This document shows, one piece after another, positions 26,291-34,784 of a stretch of DNA of 44,576 nucleotides. The stretch comes from an uncultured Prevotella sp. (GTDB lineage: Bacteria > Bacteroidota > Bacteroidia > Bacteroidales > Bacteroidaceae). The translations under genes were made by a program, and so were the position numbers. Where the stretch lies: contig UQFS01000031.1 of assembly GCA_900540375.1 (NCBI GenBank), forward strand, positions 1 to 44,576, in the 5' to 3' direction. A model generated the notes under the pieces. The model did not search any database and was not told the DNA's origin. It saw only the letters and a program-made list of their open reading frames with translations. Within the stretch, counting starts at the first letter, position 1. Each line of letters starts with the position of its first letter.

Positions 26291-26320
26291 CTCCCGGCCA
26301 TCAACGATCATGGCCGGGAG
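26291..26320. terminator. GC-rich hairpin after the sulfhydrylase gene
   Basis: Perfect 11-bp stem CTCCCGGCCAT/ATGGCCGGGAG with an 8-base loop, located between the sulfhydrylase stop and the carrier protein start. On the minus strand it is not followed by a clear T-run, so termination may be partial, or the hairpin may protect mRNA ends. Confidence 0.45.
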
Positions 26321-26338
26321 CAAGCGTTATTCTGTGAC

Positions 26339-27622
26339 TTAGATCTGATCCAGAGCCTGCCTGATGTCGTCGAGGATATCGTCCACATCCTCTATTCCCA
26401 CAGACAGACGGATGAGATCCGGTGCGATGCCGGCGGCCTTGAGCTGCTCATCGGTCAGCTGGCGATGGGTGTGACTGGCCGGGTGGAGCACACAGCTGCG
26501 GGCATCGGCCACGTGGGTGACGATGTTGATCATCTGCAGCGAGTCCATGAACTTCACGGCGGTGTCACGGTCACCCTTCAAGCCGAAGGCGATCACCCCG
26601 CAGCTGCCGTTGGGCATGTATTTCATGGCACGCTCGTGATAGCGGTCGTCTTTCAGTCCGGAGTAGTGTACCCAGGCTACGCGTGGGTCGTCATGGAGGA
26701 ACTCCGCCACGGCCTGCGCGTTTTTGCAGTGCTGTGCCATGCGCAGGTGCAGCGTTTGCAGGCCAAGGTTAAGGATGAAGGAGTTCATCGGAGCCGGTAT
26801 GCTGCCCAGATCGCGCATGAGCTGGGCCACGAGTTTGGTGGTATAGCCCATCTTGCCGAAGGCCTTGACATAGGTGAGTCCGTGGTAGCTCTCGTCGGGC
26901 GTGCAGAGTCCCGGGAACTTCTCGGCATGCGCCATCCAGTCGAAGTTGCCGCTGTCCACCACAGCGCCACCCACCTGCGAGGCTGTTCCGTCCATATATT
27001 TCGTTGTGGAGTGCGTCACGATGTCAGCGCCCCACTCAAAGGGACGGCAGTTGACGGGCGTGGCGAAGGTGTTGTCGACAATCAGTGGCACGCCATTGCG
27101 GTGGGCCACTCGGGCGAACTTCTCTATGTCGAGCACGGCACAACCAGGGTTGGAAATCGTCTCGCCGAAGAGCAACTTGGTATTGGGACGGAAGGCTGTC
27201 TGCAGCTCTTCCTCCGAAGCATCGGGGTTGACAAAGGTACACTCGATGCCGAGTTTCCTCATCGTCACACCAAAGAGGTTGTACGTACCACCATAGATCT
27301 CGTTGGAAGCCACGACATGATCGCCGGCCTCACAGATGTTGAATACGGCATAGAAGTTGGCAGCCTGACCGCTTGAGGTGAGCAGGCAGCCCACGCCGCC
27401 TTCGAGTTGTGCGATCTTCTGCGCCACCGCATCGTTGGTCGGGTTTTGCAGTCGTGTATAAAAATAGCCCTCTTTCTTCAAGTCAAACAACTGTGCCATC
27501 TCGTTGGAGTCATCGTACTTGAAGGTAGTGCTTTGGATGATAGGCACCTCAATAGGTCCACCGTTTTTCGGCTGATAGCCACCTTGCACGCAGAGGGTTG
27601 CCGTCTTTAAGTTCTTTTTCAT
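26339..27622 (-). CDS. metY: O-acetylhomoserine sulfhydrylase
   Basis: 427 aa, full length for the Cys/Met-metabolism PLP enzyme family. Landmarks: TLCVQGGYQP at the N-terminus, GYFYTRLQNPTNDAV, LLTSSGQAANF, PLIVDNTFATPVNCRPFEWGADIVTHSTTKYMDG with the PLP lysine at Lys208, and C-terminal RLSVGIEDVDDILDDIRQAL. Length and the GGYQPKNGGPIEVPI start favour MetY (O-acetylhomoserine + sulfide to homocysteine) over cystathionine synthase or lyase. Cytoplasmic, methionine biosynthesis. It is transcribed with or just before the carrier protein and ligase, but the hairpin between them suggests separate control. Confidence 0.9.
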   Translation of the reverse strand: MKKNLKTATLCVQGGYQPKNGGPIEVPIIQSTTFKYDDSNEMAQLFDLKKEGYFYTRLQNPTNDAVAQKIAQLEGGVGCLLTSSGQAANFYAVFNICEAGDHVVASNEIYGGTYNLFGVTMRKLGIECTFVNPDASEEELQTAFRPNTKLLFGETISNPGCAVLDIEKFARVAHRNGVPLIVDNTFATPVNCRPFEWGADIVTHSTTKYMDGTASQVGGAVVDSGNFDWMAHAEKFPGLCTPDESYHGLTYVKAFGKMGYTTKLVAQLMRDLGSIPAPMNSFILNLGLQTLHLRMAQHCKNAQAVAEFLHDDPRVAWVHYSGLKDDRYHERAMKYMPNGSCGVIAFGLKGDRDTAVKFMDSLQMINIVTHVADARSCVLHPASHTHRQLTDEQLKAAGIAPDLIRLSVGIEDVDDILDDIRQALDQI

Positions 27623-27682
27623 TGCGTCGTTTCTTTATGTCGATTAGATGATCATCTGTCTTGTTTCTATTAGTTTCAGCTA

Positions 27683-27690
27683 CAAAAGTA
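27683..27690 (-). promoter_or_regulatory. -7 box of the sulfhydrylase gene
   Basis: TACTTTTG on the minus strand fits TAnnTTTG, about 60 bases upstream of the start codon. No TTTG -33 box stands at the expected distance. No S-adenosylmethionine riboswitch fold could be made out in the short leader. Confidence 0.4.
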
Positions 27691-27739
27691 CAAAAAAAGT
27701 AAGGATTATGGGAAGGTTTGCAGAGAAAAAATACAACCG

Positions 27740-27925
27740 CCTCACCCCCCTGCCCCCTCTCCGGCCTCACCCCTAACCCCTCTCCAAGGAGAGAGGGGAA
27801 TAATATGAATGATAAACAATACCATTGTGATGAAAAGAAAAAGGTGAGGATGTTCAACCCTTGACGGCAATTACTCCCCTCTCCCCTTGGAGAGGGGGTG
27901 AGGCCGGAGGAGTTAGGGGACGAGG
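27740..27925. repeat. Nested GC-rich inverted repeat
   Basis: A left copy (27740-27804) and a right copy (27870-27925) of a C-rich/G-rich sequence face each other around a 65-bp AT-rich core. Shared segments include CTCCGGCCTCACCCC and CTCTCCAAGGRGAGAGGGGA. Each copy also contains its own palindrome (CCCCTCTCC-CCTT-GGAGAGGGG on the right). Such C-rich palindromes are common dispersed intergenic repeats in bacteria. The element has no ORF of its own. Confidence 0.7.
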
Positions 27926-28122
27926 CTGCTTTGTTTATAATTCTGACATTTTTCCGCCCTTTTCCTTGCGATTTTCTGAACCGACACCCATGTTGCTCTC
28001 AAATATGCGAATTTTGAGAGTGTTTTTATAATCGTCTGATACACAAAACGTTACAGATACAAAGCTTTTTTGTCTCCAAGGAAACCGCGATTTTTACAAT
28101 GAAATATTAGTGAAGTTGCTTA

Positions 28123-28232
28123 TCAGAAAGCCTTTTTGATGCTGTCATCTCGGTAAGATGACATGGTCAGAAAGGCACTTTGACCAGATCAGAAAGCCTT
28201 TCTGACAGTATCAGAAAGGTACTTTGACAACG
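28123..28232. repeat. Five-unit array of 22-bp palindromic repeats
   Basis: Units start at 28123, 28145, 28167, 28189 and 28211, exactly 22 bases apart. Each has a roughly 17-base palindromic core plus 5 spacer bases. The clearest core is TCAGAAAGCCTTTCTGA (28189). The second unit differs in sequence (TCATCT...AGATGA) but keeps the palindrome and spacing. The array is in a gene-free stretch between the GC-rich repeat and the FecR remnant; 27926-28122 and 28233-28456 hold nothing else I can name, apart from an imperfect GTGATGT/ACATCAC pair at 28312-28365. Confidence 0.65.
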
Positions 28233-28456
28233 ACAGGCCACAAAAAAGAATGTCACATCGTGGTTTTCTCTCGTTTTCAAGTTTCCTCACTCTCTGGATT
28301 GCAACCCCGCGGTGATGTCTTTTTGTAAAGATTCATCCCGCTAAAAAGATGAGTTTTTACATCACAGTACAGGCAAGAAGGATTACTTGCCTATGCTATT
28401 AGCATGAAAGCGCATCAAGAACCACCACTTCAACCACAGATTTTCTTCCTGACTTG

Positions 28457-28795
28457 TTATTTCAATCTGATGTTGACTCCGCCATTGCTCTTATTGAGGA
28501 GGGCAAGGACTTGACGGATGCCAAGCCTACGGCTGGCCTGCAGGCTGACGATATGGTCATGCGGTGTGTCACAAACAAAGTTGGCTGGCAGACAGTCGTA
28601 GTAGCGGCAGAGATCCTCGATGACAGAATAGAGCGGAGCGTCGTGGTAGTAGAACTCGCCTTGCAGCCAGCGGGTATAGGTCAGCGTGTCAGCCTTGGCG
28701 ACATCCGTGGCCTGATAGTCGAAGAAGGCAAGTGTTTTACTTGTTTTTGTAAAAATAGAATGCCCTATCCTGCCTTCGTTACTTACTTGTGAATG
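28457..28795 (-). pseudogene. C-terminal remnant of a FecR-family anti-sigma factor
   Basis: The minus strand has an open frame of 112 codons from after a TGA (28796-28798) to a TAA at 28457-28459, with no usable start codon. The translated end has the pattern of the C-terminal domain found in Bacteroidetes FecR-like proteins (DUF4974 type): TYTRWLQGEFYYHDAPLYSV, then IEDLCRYYDC, then a final VLALLNKSNGGVNIRLK. Its codon use is GC-rich, like real genes nearby. The N-terminal FecR domain, membrane helix and partner sigma-factor gene are missing, so this is a decayed fragment. The plus-strand frame over the same bases is a shadow. Confidence 0.6.
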
Positions 28796-28890
28796 TCAAT
28801 CGCATCATCGATGCTTTATAATTATTGGGTGACGCATTGACGAAGTCAGGAAATTCATGATAAGAACAATTTTAGCGTACTCTAAAATCA

Positions 28891-28953
28891 TGCAGAAAAA
28901 ACAGCTCCTATACTCATCTTATCACCACTGCGGATAGAATAAGTATAGGAGCT
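28891..28953 (-). terminator. Strong terminator of PUL2
   Basis: A perfect 12-bp stem AGCTCCTATACT/AGTATAGGAGCT, extended by further partly paired bases to about 21 bp around loop ACCACTGCG, spans 28903-28953. Read on the minus strand, the stem is followed by GTTTTTTCTGCA. It lies 31 bases after the stop of the last PUL2 gene and is a textbook intrinsic terminator. Confidence 0.85.
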
Positions 28954-28984
28954 ATTGATTAAATAGCCAATAATTATATGTTTA

Positions 28985-31243
28985 TTACAACTTGAGCGTC
29001 GATTTCTTCAGCACTTTGTCGCTGCTGTTGGGTCCCACCATGATGTCGTAGACGCCCGCGTCGAGGATATCACGGCCGTTGCCATCCTTATACTTCAACA
29101 TGCCGGGCGTGACCGTGAAGACAACGCGCTGACTCTCACCGGCCTTGAGATGTACGCGGCGGAAGCCCTTTAGCTCCTTCACCGGACGGGCGATCTGTGC
29201 GGCAGGATGGTGGATATAGAGCTGCACGACCTCGTCGCCGTCGCGCTGTCCCGTGTTCGTCACCGTCACGGAAGCCGTTACGCTGCCGTCGCGGGCGATG
29301 TGGTCAGCACTCAGCTGTACGTCGCCGTAGCTGAAGGTGGTGTAGCTCAGCCCATAGCCAAAGGGATAGAGCGGATCGTTGCGCACGTCGATGTAGTTGC
29401 TCTGATACTTATAATATTTCTTCGCGCCCTCAGCCACGGGACGTCCGGTGTTGAGATGGTTGTAATAAATAGGTATCTGTCCCATGCACTGCGGCAAAGT
29501 GGTGACCAGTCGGCCCGTGGGGACCTTATCACCAAAAAGCACATCACAGATGGCATCAGCAGCCTCGGAACCACCGAACCAAACGTTGAGGATGGCCTGG
29601 CAATGCTCGCTCTCCCATTTCAGAATCGTCGGACGACCCGCAAAGTTCAGCAGCACGACGGGTTTGCCCATGGCGCAGAGCCGACGCAAAAGGCGCATCT
29701 GTGCTTCGGGCAGGCTGAGATCAGCACGCGAGGAACTCTCGCCGCTCATCTCGGTCATCTCTCCCATGGCACAGACGATGACATCGGCCTGGCGAGCGGC
29801 CGACAAGGCCTCCTGCTCAGCCTGCTTGCTGTCTACCCGTGGGATGGGACGGCCAAAGGAGCAGTCGGCTTGCGTGGCCGAGTCGCCGTAGATGTTGCAG
29901 CCTTGGGCATAGACCACACGCGCCTTACCATCCACGGCGCGCTGCAGGGCATCCTTGAGCGTGGAGTAGAGCTCCGGCTTGTCGGCCGTAGACCAACTGC
30001 CGACCATATTCGACCGGTCGTTGGCGAGCGGACCGATGAGGGCAATGGTACCCTCACGCTTGAGCGGCAGGATGTCGCCCTCATTTTTCAACAGCACGAA
30101 GGTCTCGGCTGCTATCTCGCGGGCCATCGCACGGTGCTCGGGGGTATAGAGCGCGGTCTTGGCACGCTTGCTGTTGAGGAATCGGTAGGGATTCTGGAAA
30201 AGACCTAACTTATATTTCGCTTCCAACACACGACGACAGGCCTGGTCGACCTCGGCCTCGCTTACCTTGCCCTGCTCCACGAGTTGCTTGAGGTGAGCGC
30301 TGTAGCCATTGGCGCACATGTCCATGTCGGTGCCTGACTTCAACGCAGCAGCCGAACAAGCGGCCAGATCGCCCACACCATGGATGACCATCTCACCGAT
30401 CGAACCATAGTCTGTCACCAAGAAGCCATCAAAGCCCCACTGCTGTCGCAACACGTCTTGGATCAGCCAGGGATTGGCTGTAGCGGGGATGCCATCGACA
30501 AGATTGAAGGATGACATCACAGAGCCCACACCAGCACGAACAGCCGCCTCGTAAGGTGGAAAGTATTGGTTGTACATCCGCACGTGGCTCATGTCCACCG
30601 TGTTGTAGTCTCTACCGGCCTCTACAGCGCCATAAAGGGCGTAGTGCTTCAGACAGGCCATGGCATTCTCGGGTCCGTAATGGCCTTGCAGTCCTTCCAC
30701 CATGACCTTGGCGATGCAACTGCCCAGGAACGGGTCCTCACCGGAGCCCTCGGCAATGCGTCCCCAACGTGGGTCGAGAGCGATGTCGACCATCGGACTG
30801 TAGACCCAGTCGATGCCCTGCGAGGTAGCCTCACGAGCTGACATCTCGGCACCAAGGCGAATAGCTGTCGTGTCCCAACTGCACGCCTGTGCCAAAGGAA
30901 TGGGCAACACCGTCTGGAAACCATGGATCACGTCATAGCCAAAAAGCAAGGGAATGCCCAAGCGGCTTTTCTTCACCGCGATCTGCTGCAAGGCTTTGAT
31001 CTTCACCGGATCACGCAGACTTAGCACGGCGCCGAGCTTGCCCTCGCGTGTCAACTGCGCCAAAGGACTGTCCATCTCCTTGCCTGTGACGATGTCTCCA
31101 CCCGGCAGGAGGTTGAGCTGCCCGATTTTCTCTTCCAGCGTCATGCGGCTCATGAGCTGGGAAACATAGGTGTCCATGGCATTGTCGGCACGGCCGACCA
31201 ACGCCACAAGACACAGAGCGAATGCTACGAAGCTTTTTCTCAT
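28985..31243 (-). CDS. GH3 beta-glucosidase, BglX-like (PUL2)
   Basis: 752 aa with a signal peptide (cleavage near GRAD, residue 20). BglX-like order: EEKIGQLNLLPGG, GYDVIHGFQTVLPIPLAQACSWD, GRIAEGSGEDPFLG, CLKHYALYG, and nucleophile Asp278 in GFLVTDYGSIGEM. The second domain has GEMTEMSGESSSRADL with the probable acid/base Glu. The C-terminal fibronectin-III-like domain has ELKGFRRVHLKAGES. Periplasmic exo-beta-glucosidase that finishes oligosaccharides to glucose is the likely role. It is the last gene of PUL2, 56 bp after the other GH3 gene, and is followed by the strong terminator. Confidence 0.9.
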   Translation of the reverse strand: MRKSFVAFALCLVALVGRADNAMDTYVSQLMSRMTLEEKIGQLNLLPGGDIVTGKEMDSPLAQLTREGKLGAVLSLRDPVKIKALQQIAVKKSRLGIPLLFGYDVIHGFQTVLPIPLAQACSWDTTAIRLGAEMSAREATSQGIDWVYSPMVDIALDPRWGRIAEGSGEDPFLGSCIAKVMVEGLQGHYGPENAMACLKHYALYGAVEAGRDYNTVDMSHVRMYNQYFPPYEAAVRAGVGSVMSSFNLVDGIPATANPWLIQDVLRQQWGFDGFLVTDYGSIGEMVIHGVGDLAACSAAALKSGTDMDMCANGYSAHLKQLVEQGKVSEAEVDQACRRVLEAKYKLGLFQNPYRFLNSKRAKTALYTPEHRAMAREIAAETFVLLKNEGDILPLKREGTIALIGPLANDRSNMVGSWSTADKPELYSTLKDALQRAVDGKARVVYAQGCNIYGDSATQADCSFGRPIPRVDSKQAEQEALSAARQADVIVCAMGEMTEMSGESSSRADLSLPEAQMRLLRRLCAMGKPVVLLNFAGRPTILKWESEHCQAILNVWFGGSEAADAICDVLFGDKVPTGRLVTTLPQCMGQIPIYYNHLNTGRPVAEGAKKYYKYQSNYIDVRNDPLYPFGYGLSYTTFSYGDVQLSADHIARDGSVTASVTVTNTGQRDGDEVVQLYIHHPAAQIARPVKELKGFRRVHLKAGESQRVVFTVTPGMLKYKDGNGRDILDAGVYDIMVGPNSSDKVLKKSTLKL

Positions 31244-31299
31244 TATTATATATATATAGTTCTAAAATAAAATATCATCCCAGCGAAGGGCTAACCTCA

Positions 31300-33522
31300 T
31301 CACTTCAATACAAACGTCTTTTTCAAAACAATATTGTCAGAAGCGTTGCCAATGAGCGCAGTGAACGTACCGGGCTCCGCCTTCCAGCCTCCTTGCTTCT
31401 CATCGTAGAAGCTCAGGGCATCGCGGCCGATGATGATGTTCACATCCTTGCGCTCGCCGGGCTGCAAGAACACCTTGGCGAAGCCTTTCAACTCCTTGGC
31501 CGGCCGGTCTACACTGCTCGCATTGTCATGGATATAGAGCTGTACGGTCTCAGCTCCCGCACGACGGCCGGTGTTACAGACATTGACCGTGACCGTCAGC
31601 GAGTCATCGGACGTGAGCGTCGATGCGGACAGGCGCAGGTTGGAAAGTTTGAACGTGGTGTAGCTCAGTCCATGACCAAAGGCAAACAATGGACGGATCT
31701 GCTTCGCCTCGGCCCAGCGATAGCCTACATAGATGCCTTCCTTATATTCTTCGTCGATGATCTTATGGTCAGTGCGCCACATGCCTGGGTAGGCTTTGAG
31801 GGCATGGGCACCCACATCCTCCAGCTTGACCGGCCAGGTAAACGGCAACTTGCCCGACGGACAGACGTCGCCGGTGAGCACGTCGGCCAGAGCCTCGCCA
31901 CTCTCACTGCCGATGAACCAGCCTTGTACAATGGCAGCTACCTGGTCGCGCCATGGCATGGCGACAGGATTGCCCGAGATGTTGACAAAGATCACACGAC
32001 GGTTGACCTTCGCCAAAGCATCCACAAGATCGTCCTGCTGGTAGGGCAAGCGATAGTCCTTGCGATCGTGGCCTTCACAGTCTTGGTAGTCGCTCTTGTT
32101 GAGACCGCCGAAGATGATCACGTAGTCGGCCTTGCGTGCCTTGGCGACAGCGTCGGCGATGAGCTGCTGTTGCGAGCGGCTGTCACGGAGATCCTGTCCG
32201 GTGGTCACACCATTATAGGCTCCGGTGGTGTCTCCGACATAGCCACGCTCATACGCCACGGTGGCCACATCCTTGAGACGTGCTTGCAGGCCTGCGAGCG
32301 GAGAGATCTCCTTTTGTGCCTTCAGCGAGGACGAACCGCCACCGACAGTCATCATCTTGATCGCATTCTCACCGACAACAAGTACCGTGGGCCGACGTCT
32401 AAGATCCAAAGGCAGCACGCCACCCTTGTTCTGCAAGAGCACGATGCCCTCGTCGGCCACGCTGCGGGCCGTCTGATAATGTGCTTCAGAACACATTGAG
32501 CCATGACCGCGGCGCGCCATCGTCGTACGGAAGAACAAACGAAGCACACGGCGCACCTTGTCATCGAGTGTCGCCATGCTGTACTTGCCCGAGCGGAGGC
32601 CATCGAGATAGGCATTGGCCAGATAGTAATTGTCGTAGGCATTGCTGGCGCCCTTATGCAAACCGTCGGTCCAAGTGCCGAACTCCATGTCGAGTCCATT
32701 GTTGACAGCCTGGTCAGTATCATGGCAACCGCCCCAGTCAGAGACCACGACGCCGTCGAAGCCCCACTGACCTTTCAGTAAGTCCTTGAGCAGGTATGCG
32801 TTATGGCAGTTGTGCTGATCGCGATAGAGATTATAGGCACCCATCAATCCCCAAGCCCCGCCCTTGGTGACAGCTGCGTGAAAAGCAGGAAGGTAGATTT
32901 CATGGAGGGCACGGTCGCTGACCTTGACATTGACCTGATGGCGATACTCCTCATCATTGTTCAGAGCGAAGTGCTTGACACAGGCGGCTACGCCGTTGCT
33001 CTGCAATCCCTGAACATAGGGCACTACCATCGTGGAGGCAAGATACGGATCCTCGCCCAGATACTCGAAATTACGGCCTCCGAGGGGTGTGCGCAAGATG
33101 TTCACGCCTGGTCCAAGGATCATGTCCTTGCCACGGTAGAGGGCTTCCTCCCCAAGACTGCGACCATAATGCCAGGCCAGAGAGGGATTCCAGGTAGCGG
33201 CGAGACAGGTCAGTGCGGGAAAGGCCACGCAGGAGTCGTTGGTCTGTCCGGCCTGTTCCCATTCATCCCACAGCACGTCAGGGCGCACCCCGTGCGGGCC
33301 ATCATCGGTCCAGAAGTCGGGGAAACCAAGACGAGGAATACCGCCCGAGGAGAACTTGCTTTGGGCGTGGATGATATGGATCTTTTCCTGTAAAGTCATC
33401 CGGCTCATGGCGTCGTCGATGCGGCGCTCGATGGGCTGGCTGTCATCGAGATATAGGGGCTGCTGCGCAGGGGCAAGAAGTGGCAGTGCCAGCAGGGACA
33501 AGGAAATGAAAAGTTTTCTCAT
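31300..33522 (-). CDS. GH3 beta-glucosidase (PUL2)
   Basis: 740 aa with a signal peptide (cleavage after APAQ). Subfamily features differ from the neighbouring GH3: TDDGPHGVRPDVLWDEW, GPGVNILRTPLGGRNFEYLGEDPYL, KHFALNNDEEYRHQVNVKVSDRALHEIYL, nucleophile Asp262 in VVSDWGG, and an acid/base candidate Glu in SDYQDCEGHDRKDYRLP. There is no PA14 insertion, so it is shorter than the PUL1 GH3. The C-terminal fibronectin-III-like domain ends with GNASDNIVLKKTFVL. With GH16 upstream it probably removes glucose from beta-glucan oligosaccharides. The two dissimilar GH3 enzymes may split different linkages. Confidence 0.9.
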   Translation of the reverse strand: MRKLFISLSLLALPLLAPAQQPLYLDDSQPIERRIDDAMSRMTLQEKIHIIHAQSKFSSGGIPRLGFPDFWTDDGPHGVRPDVLWDEWEQAGQTNDSCVAFPALTCLAATWNPSLAWHYGRSLGEEALYRGKDMILGPGVNILRTPLGGRNFEYLGEDPYLASTMVVPYVQGLQSNGVAACVKHFALNNDEEYRHQVNVKVSDRALHEIYLPAFHAAVTKGGAWGLMGAYNLYRDQHNCHNAYLLKDLLKGQWGFDGVVVSDWGGCHDTDQAVNNGLDMEFGTWTDGLHKGASNAYDNYYLANAYLDGLRSGKYSMATLDDKVRRVLRLFFRTTMARRGHGSMCSEAHYQTARSVADEGIVLLQNKGGVLPLDLRRRPTVLVVGENAIKMMTVGGGSSSLKAQKEISPLAGLQARLKDVATVAYERGYVGDTTGAYNGVTTGQDLRDSRSQQQLIADAVAKARKADYVIIFGGLNKSDYQDCEGHDRKDYRLPYQQDDLVDALAKVNRRVIFVNISGNPVAMPWRDQVAAIVQGWFIGSESGEALADVLTGDVCPSGKLPFTWPVKLEDVGAHALKAYPGMWRTDHKIIDEEYKEGIYVGYRWAEAKQIRPLFAFGHGLSYTTFKLSNLRLSASTLTSDDSLTVTVNVCNTGRRAGAETVQLYIHDNASSVDRPAKELKGFAKVFLQPGERKDVNIIIGRDALSFYDEKQGGWKAEPGTFTALIGNASDNIVLKKTFVLK

Positions 33523-33593
33523 AAATGCTTTTGTGCGTTAAACAATGAAGACTGGAAAAACCTCGGCACAGCCAAGGCATAACGAACCCGATG

Positions 33594-34700
33594 CTACTCT
33601 TTTTTCTGGAACACTCTGACGTAGTCGACACTCATCGTAGCAGGCAAAGCCGTCTCGTCAACGCCTTTGTATCCTCCCCACGATCCGCCCCAGGCAAGGT
33701 TGAGAATGGGATAAAAGGGTACGTTGAAGGGCCAGAAGTCCTTGGTCTTGTCAGTAGGCGCATAGGTAAGAATGCTTTGGCCGTCGACGAAAAACTCAAT
33801 CTTAGAGGCCGTCCACTCACAGGCGTAGACATGATAGTCCGACTCTGCCGTCGGCACCTTCAGGGAAGCATGTTCCGTAGCTGTGTTACCATTGTTGTAT
33901 TTATTACAGTGGATCGTCGAGGAGACGATATTGGGATCAACGCCGACCTCCTCCATGATGTCGATCTCGCCGCATCCCGGCCAGGGATTGGAAGAGAAGT
34001 CGTTATTGGCCGGCATCATCCAGAAGGCAGGCCACGTGCCCTTTCCGGAGGGCAACTTGATACGTGCCTCGAAGTAGCCGTAGGTCCATCCTTTGTCGAC
34101 CTTGGCATAGACGCGTCCTGAATAGATGGTACCACCCTCCTTATAGCAGTGGATGAGCAGGTTGCCATCCTTGACCTCATTGACTGATGTGCCCTTGATG
34201 TAGTTCTGCAACTCGTTGTTGACCCATCCAGCGGGTTTCTGTTCTTCCATCCAGTCGTCACTGAGCTGATTGCCATCGAACTCATCGTGCCAGACAAGCT
34301 CATAGCCTTCCGGAGCATCGTACTTCGCCGTCGTGGCAGCGTCCTGCGTGACAATGACGGTCTTACGCGCCGTACCGGCGGCAAAGACCAGTGATGCTGA
34401 CCGGCTAGAGGTGTTGGGATTGGCCTCTGCGGTGACGGTGATCTTCGTCTCGCCAGCCGATGAGAGTCCGGATGTCGGCGCTACCTTGAGCCATGTCTCC
34501 GGCGTGGATACCAAGCCCCATTCGTGGTTGGCCGCGAGCGTGAAGCTCTGGCTACCGCCGGCGGCAGGAAGGGTGAGCGCATCACTGCTCACTGTGATCG
34601 TGGTCTCCAGAGCAGGATCATCGTTCGAGGAAGAGCCACAGCCTGCCAAGGGGAATGAAAGCACAAGAAACAGGATGCCAAGATATTTTTTCAATTTCAT
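33594..34700 (-). CDS. GH16 endo-beta-glucanase lipoprotein with BACON domain (PUL2)
   Basis: 368 aa from the ATG at 34700, which begins the signal peptide MKLKKYLG; the frame runs to 34742. Lipobox Cys21, then a Ser/Asp linker. Residues about 30-112 form a BACON-like domain (ALTLPAAGGSQSFTLAANHEW to KTVIVTQ). The GH16 jelly roll follows: YELVWHDEFDG, GYFEARIKLPSGKGTWPAFWMMP, and catalytic GEIDIMEE with Glu245 (nucleophile) and Glu250 (acid/base). It ends with NLAWGGSWGGYKGVDETALPATMSVDYVRVF. This is a laminarinase/lichenase-type enzyme that cuts beta-1,3 or mixed-linkage beta-glucan, probably at the cell surface. Confidence 0.9.
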   Translation of the reverse strand: MKLKKYLGILFLVLSFPLAGCGSSSNDDPALETTITVSSDALTLPAAGGSQSFTLAANHEWGLVSTPETWLKVAPTSGLSSAGETKITVTAEANPNTSSRSASLVFAAGTARKTVIVTQDAATTAKYDAPEGYELVWHDEFDGNQLSDDWMEEQKPAGWVNNELQNYIKGTSVNEVKDGNLLIHCYKEGGTIYSGRVYAKVDKGWTYGYFEARIKLPSGKGTWPAFWMMPANNDFSSNPWPGCGEIDIMEEVGVDPNIVSSTIHCNKYNNGNTATEHASLKVPTAESDYHVYACEWTASKIEFFVDGQSILTYAPTDKTKDFWPFNVPFYPILNLAWGGSWGGYKGVDETALPATMSVDYVRVFQKKE

Positions 34701-34784
34701 AATCGTAGGATATTCATGGGTAAAAGGAGAAGCCCAAGGCAACGGGCCGAGGACTACTCCTTAACTATATATAAGAACGAAGAG

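Noticed and set aside
26081..27376. Plus-strand frame of 431 codons opposite the sulfhydrylase gene
   Set aside because: The minus strand holds the complete PLP enzyme and the carrier protein; the plus-strand translation is rich in His, Val and Gly without domain features.
27623..27682. Riboswitch in the sulfhydrylase leader
   Set aside because: The leader is only about 60 bases with no conserved stems that I could draw, too short for a SAM riboswitch.
27549..27857. Minus-strand frame of 102 codons reading through the GC-rich repeat
   Set aside because: Its middle (LLGEGLGVRPERGQGG) is simply the translated palindromic repeat, and its end overlaps the start of the sulfhydrylase gene.
28123..28232. 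CRISPR array
   Set aside because: Units are contiguous 22-bp palindromes without unique spacers of 30 bases or so, and no cas gene is present.
28454..28792. Plus-strand frame of 112 codons
   Set aside because: It lies opposite a minus-strand frame with clear FecR C-terminal patterns; the plus-strand product has no recognisable features and is a shadow.
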